Below, in pieces: positions 1 through 7,775 of a DNA stretch of 12,976 nt. How positions within the stretch are numbered: the first letter of the stretch is position 1; each line of letters begins with the position of its first letter. Source of the stretch: an uncultured Bordetella sp. (GTDB taxonomy: Bacteria > Pseudomonadota > Gammaproteobacteria > Burkholderiales > Burkholderiaceae_B); NCBI GenBank assembly GCA_937881145.1, contig CALGFL010000227.1:1-12976 (forward strand), read 5' to 3'. The position numbers and the translations under genes are program-made. Under the pieces are notes generated by a model. That model did not search any database and was not told where the DNA came from. It worked only from the letters and a program-made list of their open reading frames with translations.

Positions 1-1456
<1,456 letters not shown>

Positions 1457-1541
1457 TGGCAGCGCGGAAAAATGCGGGAAAAGGAGGATTTTGCCATACC
1501 CCCGGGCAGGGCCCTGGGGCTCTGCGGGTATCATGATCTTC

Positions 1542-3683
1542 ATGTTCGATTCCGATATCGCCGATTATTTTTCCGAGCAAGGTCCGCTGGCGCGTGCGCT
1601 GCCCGGCTACCGCTCCCGACCGGCGCAGGTCGAACTGGCCGAGGCCATCGGCCGCGCCATCCGCGAGCGCGGCACGCTGGTGGCCGAAGCCGGCACGGGC
1701 ATCGGCAAGGCCTGGGCCTACCTGGTGCCGGCCATCGTCCAGGGCGGCAAGGTGCTCATTTCCACCGGCACGCGCACCCTGCAGGACCAGCTCTACGGCC
1801 GCGATCTGCCACGCGTGCGCCAAGCCCTGGCCGCGCCTGTGTCGGTGGCCCTGCTCAAGGGGCGGGGCAACTACGTCTGCCACTACCACCTGGATCGCCT
1901 GCAAGGCGACGACCGTGCGCTGAAATCGCGTTCCGAGATTGCGCAGTTGCGCAAGATCCAGCTTTTTGCCGGCATATCCAAGACCGGCGATCGGGCCGAT
2001 CTGGGCGATGTGCCGGAAGACGCCGACATCTGGCAGCGCGTGACGTCCACGCGTGAAAACTGCCTGGGCCAGGACTGCCCGCGCATCCGCGACTGCTTCG
2101 TGGTCAAGGCGCGCCGCCAGGCCCAGGAGGCCGATGTGGTGGTGGTCAACCACGCCTTGTTCATGGCCGACCTGGTGCTGCGCGAAGAGGGCGTGACCGA
2201 TCTCCTGCCCGAGGCCGACACGGTGATTTTCGACGAGGCGCATCAACTGCCCGACACCGCCACTCGTTTTCTGGGCAGCAGCGTTTCCACGCATCAATTG
2301 ATGGACTTCGGCCGCGTCATGGAAGCGGCCGGCCTGGCCTATGCGCGCGAGGCGGCGAGCTGGGGCGAGATATCGCGCCGGCTGGAGACGGCCGCGCGCG
2401 AATTGCGCCTGGCCTGCGCGCCGCTGGAACGCATGCCGGGTCGCAAGGCAACTTTCGAGGCCATGCCCGAGCCAGAGGTGTTCGACGCGGCCCTGGCCCA
2501 TCTGCGCGATGTCCTGGATGCGGCGACGCGCGCCTTGCTGGGCGTGGCCGAGAAACACCCCGATCTGATGTCGGCCGGCCGCCAGGGGGCGCAATTGAGC
2601 ATGCGCCTGGCGCGTTGGGCCGCCCCCGGGCGCGATGGCAAGACGGCGCCGAAGCCTCTGGAGTCGGGGTGGGGCACCGATGCCAACGCGCCCGCGGACG
2701 AGGTTTCGGACGAGGCCACGACGATGGCCGCAGGCGCGGCTTGCATCAGCGCAGATACGTCCAGCCCCAACCCCCCTACCGACGTTTTCGGCGTGGCGCC
2801 GCAAACGCCGCAGGGCCCGATGGTGCGCTGGGTCGAGCAGGGCCTGCATCATGTGCGCCTGCATGCCGCGCCGCTGTCGGTGGCGCAGGCCTTTTCGCGC
2901 TACCGCAAGCCGGAGCAAGCCTGGGTGCTGACCTCGGCCACGTTGTCGGTGCATGGCGATTTCAATCACTTCACCGAGCAGCTCGGTCTGGAGGACGCGC
3001 GCACGGCACGTTGGGAGTCGCCCTTCGACTATGCCTCGCAGGCTTTGCTGTTCGTACCTCAGGGCATGCCCGAACCGCAGTCGCCGCAGTTCACCGAACG
3101 CTTCGTGCAGACCTTGATGCCGCTGCTCCAAGCCAGCCCGGGCGGAGCCCTGGTGTTGTGTACGACGCTGCGCGCGGTCGAGCGCGTGGCGCAAGGTCTG
3201 GCCGATGCCTTCGAACAAGCGGGCTACGGCTGGCCGCTGCTGCGCCAGGGCGATGCCACGCGGCGCGAACTTCTCGATCGTTTCGCCAAGCTGGACCATC
3301 CCGTGCTGGTGGGCAGCGCGAGTTTCTGGGAAGGCATAGACCTGCCGGGCGAAATCCTGACGCTGGTGGCGATCGACAAGCTGCCTTTCGCGCCGCCCGA
3401 CGACCCGGTGATCGAAGCGCGCCTGCGCGCCTGCCGTGCGCAGGGAGGCAACCCGTTCGCCGAATATCAGCTGCCTGAAGCGGCCCTTGCCTTGAAGCAA
3501 GGCGCCGGCCGCCTGATCCGTACCGAGCAGGACTGGGGCGTGCTGATGGTGGGCGATGCGCGTCTGGTGGAAAAGCCTTATGGCAAGCGCCTGTGGCGCG
3601 GCCTGCCGCCTTTCGCGCGCACGCGCAGCATGGACGAGGCGCTGGCGTTCTATGCGCGCCGCGCGCAGCCGGCGAGTGCCTAG
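1542..3683 (+). CDS. DinG/YoaA-type ATP-dependent DNA helicase with iron-sulphur cluster
   Basis: A 713-residue XPD/DinG-like superfamily 2 helicase, expected to unwind DNA 5' to 3' during repair. Walker A is GTGIGKA at 51-57; the usual Thr/Ser after Lys56 is Ala57. The DEAH box is at 231-234. The four cysteines expected to hold a 4Fe-4S cluster are C113, C174, C179 and C185, with the last three in the pattern C-x4-C-x5-C. The C-terminal half has SFWEGIDLPGE and QGAGRLIRTEQDWG, which are helicase motifs V and VI. Residues ~363-426 form an Ala/Thr/Pro/Asp-rich stretch that looks disordered and interrupts the otherwise family-like sequence before MVRWVEQG. ATG 1533 (three residues longer) is an alternative start; neither has a good ribosome site. 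The gene is divergent from tex with an ~85-bp spacer and has no obvious operon partner. It resembles YoaA more than E. coli DinG, but I cannot settle which, so no symbol is given. Confidence 0.92.
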   Translation: MFDSDIADYFSEQGPLARALPGYRSRPAQVELAEAIGRAIRERGTLVAEAGTGIGKAWAYLVPAIVQGGKVLISTGTRTLQDQLYGRDLPRVRQALAAPVSVALLKGRGNYVCHYHLDRLQGDDRALKSRSEIAQLRKIQLFAGISKTGDRADLGDVPEDADIWQRVTSTRENCLGQDCPRIRDCFVVKARRQAQEADVVVVNHALFMADLVLREEGVTDLLPEADTVIFDEAHQLPDTATRFLGSSVSTHQLMDFGRVMEAAGLAYAREAASWGEISRRLETAARELRLACAPLERMPGRKATFEAMPEPEVFDAALAHLRDVLDAATRALLGVAEKHPDLMSAGRQGAQLSMRLARWAAPGRDGKTAPKPLESGWGTDANAPADEVSDEATTMAAGAACISADTSSPNPPTDVFGVAPQTPQGPMVRWVEQGLHHVRLHAAPLSVAQAFSRYRKPEQAWVLTSATLSVHGDFNHFTEQLGLEDARTARWESPFDYASQALLFVPQGMPEPQSPQFTERFVQTLMPLLQASPGGALVLCTTLRAVERVAQGLADAFEQAGYGWPLLRQGDATRRELLDRFAKLDHPVLVGSASFWEGIDLPGEILTLVAIDKLPFAPPDDPVIEARLRACRAQGGNPFAEYQLPEAALALKQGAGRLIRTEQDWGVLMVGDARLVEKPYGKRLWRGLPPFARTRSMDEALAFYARRAQPASA

Positions 3684-3702
3684 GCGATAGCAAGCGCGCG
3701 GC

Positions 3703-3719
3703 AAAGCGCTATGCGCTTT
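3703..3719. terminator. Hairpin between helicase and gntR 3' ends, possible weak bidirectional terminator
   Basis: AAAGCGC, loop TAT, GCGCTTT forms a perfect 7-bp stem lying 20 nt after the helicase stop and overlapping the stop codon of the converging repressor gene. Each arm ends in only three A/T bases and no longer T-run follows, so intrinsic termination is possible but weak. Confidence 0.35.
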
Positions 3720-4737
3720 CCCGCACCACCAGCTCGAAACCCAGGTCGATGGCCGGCGTCTCGATCTTCTCGCCGTCCATCAAGGACAGCAGCAGGCGCG
3801 CGGCAGTGCGGCCTATCTCGGCGCGCGGCGTGCGCAGGGTGGTCAGGCGCGGCACGCAATCGGCCGCGCCCGCCAGATCGTTGAATCCCACGACGGCTAC
3901 GCGTCCGGGCACTTCGATGCCCATGCGCCGCGCTTCGAACAGTGCGCCCTGCGCCAGGTCGTCGTTGCCGAAAAAGATGCCGTCCACATCCGGGCGGCGC
4001 GTGACCAGCTGGCGCAGCAGCTCGCCGCCCAGGCCTATGCTGGAAGGCGCCTGCGTGTGCACGTCCAGGTCGGCATCGTAAAGGCCGCCGGCGCGCAGCA
4101 CGTCGCGAAAGCCCTCGCCCCGTTGCAGCATGCGCGGGTCGAGCTGCGCGGCCACGAAGGCGTTGCGGCGGCAACCGCGCGCGATCAGATGCCGGGCGGC
4201 GGCCGCTCCCGCCTGCGTTTGCGAGAGGCCCACGCAATGCACGCCGGGCGCATCGGTCAGCTCCATCATGTACACGCAAGGCACCGTGCTGGCGTCGATC
4301 AGGCGCTGCGCGGACTCGCCGCGGTCAAAGCCCGTGACGAGCATGCCGCTGGGAGGGGAGGTCAGGTAATGGCGGATCAAGTGTTCTTCGGCGTCGCGGG
4401 AGTAATGCGTGTTGCCGATGAGCATTTCCAGGCCGCGCGGCCTGAGCACTTCATGGATGGCTTCGAGTGTGTCGATGAACACGGTGTTCGACAGCGACGG
4501 GATCAGCACCGCCACTGCGGCGCTGCGTGCCGAAGCCAGCGCGCGCGCGGCGGGGTTGGCGACGTAGTTCAGCTCCCGCGCGGCCTGTCTGACGCGCTCG
4601 ACGTATTGCGGCCCGACTGTGCTCAGGCCGCGCAACGCGCGCGAGGCCGTGATCAGGCTGACGCCGGCGCGACGGGCTACCTGCTCCAGCGTCGGGAGCC
4701 CGGTACTACGGGTTTTCCTGGATTTTGAAGTCGCCAT
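3709..4737 (-). CDS. gntR: LacI-family transcriptional repressor, GntR-like (gluconate locus)
   Basis: A 342-residue LacI-family repressor. The N-terminal helix-turn-helix lies at about residues 15-35 (TLEQVARRAGVSLITASRAL). The hinge helix NPAARALASARS is at 61-72, with Leu67 where LacI-type proteins insert a leucine into the central CpG of the operator. A periplasmic-binding-protein-like effector domain follows (VLIPSLSNTVFIDTLEAIHE, then GIFFGNDDLAQGALFEARR, then VVGFNDLAGAADCVPRLTT). The overall pattern, notably the IPSLSN and NDDLAQGA blocks, resembles E. coli GntR. The gene is divergent from gluconokinase, with a CG-centred palindrome 11 bp before its start codon, so it probably represses itself and the gntK-transporter genes until gluconate or a related acid binds. 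The start at 4737 has no Shine-Dalgarno. The effector is inferred from the neighbours, not from visible ligand residues. Confidence 0.9.
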   Translation of the reverse strand: MATSKSRKTRSTGLPTLEQVARRAGVSLITASRALRGLSTVGPQYVERVRQAARELNYVANPAARALASARSAAVAVLIPSLSNTVFIDTLEAIHEVLRPRGLEMLIGNTHYSRDAEEHLIRHYLTSPPSGMLVTGFDRGESAQRLIDASTVPCVYMMELTDAPGVHCVGLSQTQAGAAAARHLIARGCRRNAFVAAQLDPRMLQRGEGFRDVLRAGGLYDADLDVHTQAPSSIGLGGELLRQLVTRRPDVDGIFFGNDDLAQGALFEARRMGIEVPGRVAVVGFNDLAGAADCVPRLTTLRTPRAEIGRTAARLLLSLMDGEKIETPAIDLGFELVVRESA

Positions 4738-4746
4738 AAGTGGAGC

Positions 4747-4775
4747 AGGATAGCGCTATCTTTATGGCGAAGCAA
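4747..4775 (-). promoter_or_regulatory. Candidate gntR promoter overlapping operator O1
   Basis: On the minus strand TTGCTT (4775-4770) and TATCCT (4752-4747) are separated by exactly 17 bp. The boxes match consensus at 3/6 and 4/6. The O1 palindrome covers the end of the spacer and part of the -10 box, which would give direct autorepression. Transcription would start near 4740, leaving almost no leader before the ATG at 4737; this agrees with the missing Shine-Dalgarno but is unproven. Confidence 0.35.
4749..4760. promoter_or_regulatory. Operator O1 for the LacI/GntR-type repressor (predicted)
   Basis: GATAGCGCTATC is a perfect 12-bp palindrome with a central CG, the usual form of LacI-family sites. 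Its half-site GATAGC recurs in the second palindrome at 4851-4868. The location 11 bp upstream of the repressor start codon fits autoregulation. Confidence 0.7.
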
Positions 4776-4816
4776 TGCTTGCACTCATCCGGCCGGCACG
4801 TTTCGGACATAACCCA

Positions 4817-4836
4817 GGCAGCCTGAACGGGCTGCC
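4817..4836. repeat. 7-bp inverted repeat in the gntR-gntK spacer
   Basis: GGCAGCC, loop TGAACG, GGCTGCC. It lies between the two predicted operators and does not share their core. It could be a binding site for another regulator or a leader hairpin if transcription starts upstream. No T-run follows, so a terminator is unlikely. Confidence 0.4.
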
Positions 4837-4850
4837 CTATTCCGGTTGTT

Positions 4851-4868
4851 AAAGATAGCGGTATCTTT
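4851..4868. promoter_or_regulatory. Operator O2 for the LacI/GntR-type repressor (predicted)
   Basis: AAAGATAGCGGTATCTTT is an 18-bp palindrome with one mismatched pair (G4858/G4861) and a central CG. Its core matches O1 at 11 of 12 positions. It ends 17 bp before the chosen gluconokinase start, so a bound repressor would block transcription start or elongation of gntK. Confidence 0.72.
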
Positions 4869-4885
4869 TGTTTTTGAGATCGAGT

Positions 4886-5416
4886 GTGAAGAGCGGAAAT
4901 ATTTCAGCCTTGGTGGTAATGGGTGTCGCGGGCTGCGGCAAGACCAGTGTCGCGCAGGCCATCGTGGCCCGATTGGGCGGACGCCTGATCGAGGGCGACG
5001 TGTTTCATCCGCAGGCCAACGTGGACAAAATGCGCCGCGGCATCGCGCTCACCGATGAGGACCGCGCCGGCTGGCTGGATCGCCTGGCCCTGGAGCTGAC
5101 GACCGCGGAGCAGGGGGGCGAGCACGCCGTGCTGGCCTGTTCGGCTCTCAAGCGTCGCTACCGGGATCGCCTGCGTGCCGGCGCGACCAATCTGGGCTTC
5201 GTTTTTCTGGATCTGCCCGAGCACGAGGCCCTCAAGCGCGTGGCGCAGCGTGTCGGCCACTTCATGCCGGACTCCTTGGTGGCGAGCCAGTTCGCCGATC
5301 TGGAGCGGCCGACGGGCGAGGCGCTGGCGCTGACAGTCGACGCCCTGTTGCCGGTGGAGGCGATCGCCGAGCAGGTGGCGCAGTGGTATGCCCGGATCCA
5401 GGCGCGGGCCGATTGA
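4886..5416 (+). CDS. gntK: Gluconokinase (GntK/IdnK family)
   Basis: A 176-residue P-loop kinase, close to the 175 residues of E. coli GntK. It should phosphorylate gluconate with ATP to 6-phosphogluconate in the cytoplasm. The P-loop is GVAGCGKTSVA starting at residue 13, with Lys19-Thr20. It is followed by the family blocks EGDVFHPQANVDKMRRG, ALTDEDRAGWLDRL, ACSALKRRYRDRLR and RVGHFMPDSLVASQFADLE. I chose GTG 4886, preceded by a weak GAGA at 4876-4879, because it gives the usual family length. A TTG at 4868 would also be in frame, but that codon overlaps the last base of predicted operator O2, and the stretch between is not family-like. The gene is first in a probable two-gene unit with the transporter 73 bp downstream and is divergent from its presumed repressor. 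No Entner-Doudoroff genes (edd, eda) are in the window, so the fate of 6-phosphogluconate is not shown here. Confidence 0.93.
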   Translation: MKSGNISALVVMGVAGCGKTSVAQAIVARLGGRLIEGDVFHPQANVDKMRRGIALTDEDRAGWLDRLALELTTAEQGGEHAVLACSALKRRYRDRLRAGATNLGFVFLDLPEHEALKRVAQRVGHFMPDSLVASQFADLERPTGEALALTVDALLPVEAIAEQVAQWYARIQARAD

Positions 5417-5428
5417 AAAAATAACGAG

Positions 5429-5446
5429 CGCCATCTCGCGATGGCG
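5429..5446. other. Hairpin in the gntK-transporter spacer
   Basis: CGCCATC, loop TCGC, GATGGCG is a 7-bp GC-rich stem 13 nt after the gntK stop. No T-run follows. It may stabilise or process the mRNA and set the ratio of kinase to transporter; this is an inference from position only. Confidence 0.4.
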
Positions 5447-5489
5447 TGGATGTGAACAGGTGGTCAATCAACAATATCAGGAGGAGACC

Positions 5490-6779
5490 ATGACGACAAC
5501 GACAGGAAAGGCCATACCGAAAAGACGCTGGGCAATCGGGGTTTTGCTGGGCATAGGCATACTCATCAATTACTTCGATCGCATCAATATCTCGGTCGCC
5601 GGGCCTCAGTTGACCGAGGCATTCAAGCTGAGCCCCGCGGAACTGGGGGTGCTGTTCAGCGCCTTTTTCTGGCCCTATGCGCTGCTGCAAGTGCCCGCGG
5701 GCATGCTGCTGGACCGCTACGGCGTGACCCGCATCGGGCGCTGGGGCGCTTTCCTGTGGGGCCTGGCCTCGGCCATCACGGCAGCCGCAAGCGGCTTTGG
5801 CGGCGTGTTCGTCGCGCGCGCCATGCTGGGCGTTGCCGAAGCGCCGGCCTTCCCGGTCGGCTCCAAGGCCACCGGATACTGGTTCCCGCGCAAGGAGCGG
5901 GCCCTGGCAACGGCGATCTTCGATGCCGCCGCCAAATTCTCCAACGTCATCGGCGTGCCGCTGGTCGCCTTCGTCGTGGTGAAACTGGGCTGGCGCTGGG
6001 GCTTCGGCGTCACGGCCATCCTGAGCTTTGCGTATTTCCTGGCGTTCTACTTCATCTATCGCGATCCCAGCCAGGACACCAAGCTGTCGCAGGCCGAGCG
6101 TGATTACATCGTGCAGGGCGGCGCCACGCCGGAAGGCCAGACCCAGGTCGGCGTCGTCAACATGCTGGGCTATCTGCTGACCAAGGCCAAGGTGTGGGGC
6201 CTGACCATCGGCTTCGCGGCCTATGGCTATTCGTTCTATCTGTTCTTGACCTGGCTGCCCGGATATCTGGTCAAGACCATGCACATGGACATTCTCAAGT
6301 CGGCCGAGTTCGCGGCCATTCCGTGGGCCGTGGCTACCGCGACCGATCTGGTCGTGGGCGGCTGGCTGATCGATCACCTGATCTCGCGCGGCAACAACGA
6401 AACGCGTGTGCGCAAGACGGTGCTGGTCGTGGGCATGCTGTTCGGCCTGGCGGTGTTCGGCGCCACGCAGACGGTCGATCCGGTCTGGGCGATCATGTGG
6501 ATCTCGATCGCGCTGGGCGGCCTGGCCGCTGCCGCGCCGGTCGGCTGGTCGCTGCCCTCGCTGATCGCGCCCCGTGGCGGCGTCGGCACCGTCGGCGGCA
6601 TCATGAACTTCATCAACAACCTGATGGGGGTCGTGGCGCCTATCGTGACCGGTGTCATCGTGGGGGCCACCAACTCATTCACCAATGCCTTTGCGGTTGC
6701 GGGCGTGGTGCTGGTGGTCGGCATCGTGTCGTTCGTGTTCGTGATGGGTCCGATCGAAGCCATCCCGGATCGCGACTAA
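5490..6779 (+). CDS. MFS transporter, anion:cation symporter family, probable sugar-acid (gluconate) uptake
   Basis: A 429-residue inner-membrane protein with about 12 hydrophobic segments, typical of the ACS branch of the major facilitator superfamily (relatives GudP, GarP, DgoT, ExuT). NYFDRINISVAGPQL near residues 27-41 is the ACS-type end of helix 1. DRYGVTRIGR starting at Asp75 is the conserved cytoplasmic loop between helices 2 and 3. A middle cytoplasmic loop is seen around YRDPSQDTKLSQAERDYI. The start at 5490 has a strong ribosome site (AGGAGGAGA immediately upstream), stronger than that of gntK. Context with gluconokinase and a GntR-like repressor suggests gluconate or a similar aldonate as substrate, carried with protons. 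This is not the GntP/GntT family that usually carries gluconate in enteric bacteria, so the substrate is an inference. A strong terminator closes the unit. Confidence 0.9.
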   Translation: MTTTTGKAIPKRRWAIGVLLGIGILINYFDRINISVAGPQLTEAFKLSPAELGVLFSAFFWPYALLQVPAGMLLDRYGVTRIGRWGAFLWGLASAITAAASGFGGVFVARAMLGVAEAPAFPVGSKATGYWFPRKERALATAIFDAAAKFSNVIGVPLVAFVVVKLGWRWGFGVTAILSFAYFLAFYFIYRDPSQDTKLSQAERDYIVQGGATPEGQTQVGVVNMLGYLLTKAKVWGLTIGFAAYGYSFYLFLTWLPGYLVKTMHMDILKSAEFAAIPWAVATATDLVVGGWLIDHLISRGNNETRVRKTVLVVGMLFGLAVFGATQTVDPVWAIMWISIALGGLAAAAPVGWSLPSLIAPRGGVGTVGGIMNFINNLMGVVAPIVTGVIVGATNSFTNAFAVAGVVLVVGIVSFVFVMGPIEAIPDRD

Positions 6780-6818
6780 ACAGCAAGGTCCGGCCCCGAT
6801 GGGCTGCAAGCACGAAAG

Positions 6819-6848
6819 AAAAGAGCCTGCATATGCAGGCTCTTTTTT
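6819..6848. terminator. Bidirectional intrinsic terminator between the transporter gene and bamD
   Basis: A 28-bp perfect palindrome at 6819-6846 has arms with core AGAGCCTGCAT. It is A-rich on the left and followed by an unbroken run of T on the right (6843-6848). It lies 39 nt after the transporter stop and 20 nt beyond the bamD stop on the other strand. It can end transcripts from both sides: U-run on plus, a U-run from AAAA plus nearby A's on minus. Confidence 0.9.
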
Positions 6849-6868
6849 GCGCTACGCAAAGCGGGTGA

Positions 6869-7720
6869 TCAGAACACCTGCCACCAGGCCTTCTTTGTGA
6901 GCAGGGCCAGTCCGTCTTTCTTGTACTTGCTGTTTGGGTAGTTCTTGTCGAGCACGCGTTCGGTGTCCCGCTGCAGCTGGGTCATGCCGAGCTTGCCGTA
7001 GGACAGGGTCATGATGTAGAGCGCGGGCTCGGCGGCCGGCACGCCCGAGAAGTCGGTGATCACGACCTGGGCACGGTTGGCGGCGGCCAGATAGGAGCCG
7101 TGTTCGTAGTAGTAGTTCGCGACATAGACGTTGTTCATGGCCAGCGCGTTGACCAGCCAGACCATGCGCAGCTTGGCGTCCTTGGCGTAGTGGCTGTCGG
7201 GGAAGCGCTTGACCAGTTCGGAGAAGGCGTCATACGAAGCGCGCAGGCCCTTGGGGTCGCGCTCGGCCGGGTCCTGGCCGGAGATCCAGGTGCCCAATGC
7301 GCCGGCCTGGGAGAAATTGATCAGCCCCTTCAGGTAGAGCGCATAGTCGGTGCCGGGATGATTGGGGTAGAGCTGCATGAACCGGTCGACGTTGGCCAGC
7401 GCCTGCTCGCGCTCGCCGTCCTTCCAGTTGACGTAGGCCAGGCTGAGTTCGGCCTGTTGCGCATAGACGCCGAAGGGAAAACGGCTTTCGACGGCGGTGA
7501 GATGCTTGCGCGCATCGCTCCAGCGATCGTTGTCCATGTCGTCCTTGGCCGTGGAGTAGAGCTGCTCGACGGTCCAGGTGGCGGTCGGGTCGGGTTTGTC
7601 GGCGCTACCGGCGCAGCCGCCGATCAGCACCAGGGCCGATACGGTGGCGACGAGAAGCGCAGAGCGGCGCAGGAGGCCGGCAACCGGGCCGGGGAACGAA
7701 GAATCAGCCGGGAGGGACAT
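6869..7720 (-). CDS. bamD: BamD, outer membrane protein assembly factor (lipoprotein)
   Basis: A 283-residue lipoprotein of the BAM complex, which folds beta-barrel proteins into the outer membrane; older names are ComL and YfiO. After RRSALLVATVSALVLIGGC comes the lipidated Cys36; the lipobox reads IGGC, with Gly at -1 and -2. The mature part is built of TPR repeats with the family blocks FPFGVYAQQAELSLAYVNWK, YPNHPGTDYALYLKGLINF and KRFPDSHYAKDAKLRM. The protein ends KKAWWQVF. ATG 7720 gives a good signal peptide. GTG 7723 is one codon longer and lies 9 nt after AAGGAA (7738-7733), so it may be the true start. A longer in-frame start at 7777 exists but would place a hydrophilic stretch before the signal peptide and overlap the rluD start codon. 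Adjacency to rluD and pgeF is common in beta- and gamma-proteobacteria. Confidence 0.95.
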   Translation of the reverse strand: MSLPADSSFPGPVAGLLRRSALLVATVSALVLIGGCAGSADKPDPTATWTVEQLYSTAKDDMDNDRWSDARKHLTAVESRFPFGVYAQQAELSLAYVNWKDGEREQALANVDRFMQLYPNHPGTDYALYLKGLINFSQAGALGTWISGQDPAERDPKGLRASYDAFSELVKRFPDSHYAKDAKLRMVWLVNALAMNNVYVANYYYEHGSYLAAANRAQVVITDFSGVPAAEPALYIMTLSYGKLGMTQLQRDTERVLDKNYPNSKYKKDGLALLTKKAWWQVF

Positions 7721-7736
7721 CACGAGACGTATTTCC

Positions 7737-7767
7737 TTGATGGTAGGATGTGGCAGGATTATATGAT
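7737..7767 (+). promoter_or_regulatory. Candidate rluD promoter overlapping the bamD -10
   Basis: TATGAT (7762-7767) matches consensus at 5/6, and TTGATG (7737-7742) at 4/6, but the spacer is 19 bp. A shifted -10 (TATATG, 7760-7765) restores 17 bp at 4/6. Either choice places the RNA start within a few bases of the rluD ATG at 7776. Confidence 0.35.
7758..7763 (-). promoter_or_regulatory. Candidate -10 box for bamD
   Basis: The minus strand reads TATAAT, a perfect -10 hexamer. No good -35 box is found 16-18 bp upstream (ATATCA at best). Transcription would start near 7751, giving a ~30-nt leader that contains AAGGAA. Confidence 0.5.
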
Positions 7768-7775
7768 TTGTCTCC

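Noticed and set aside
4817..4836. The 7-bp inverted repeat as a third repressor operator
   Set aside because: It lacks the GATAGC half-site and the central CG found in the other two palindromes.
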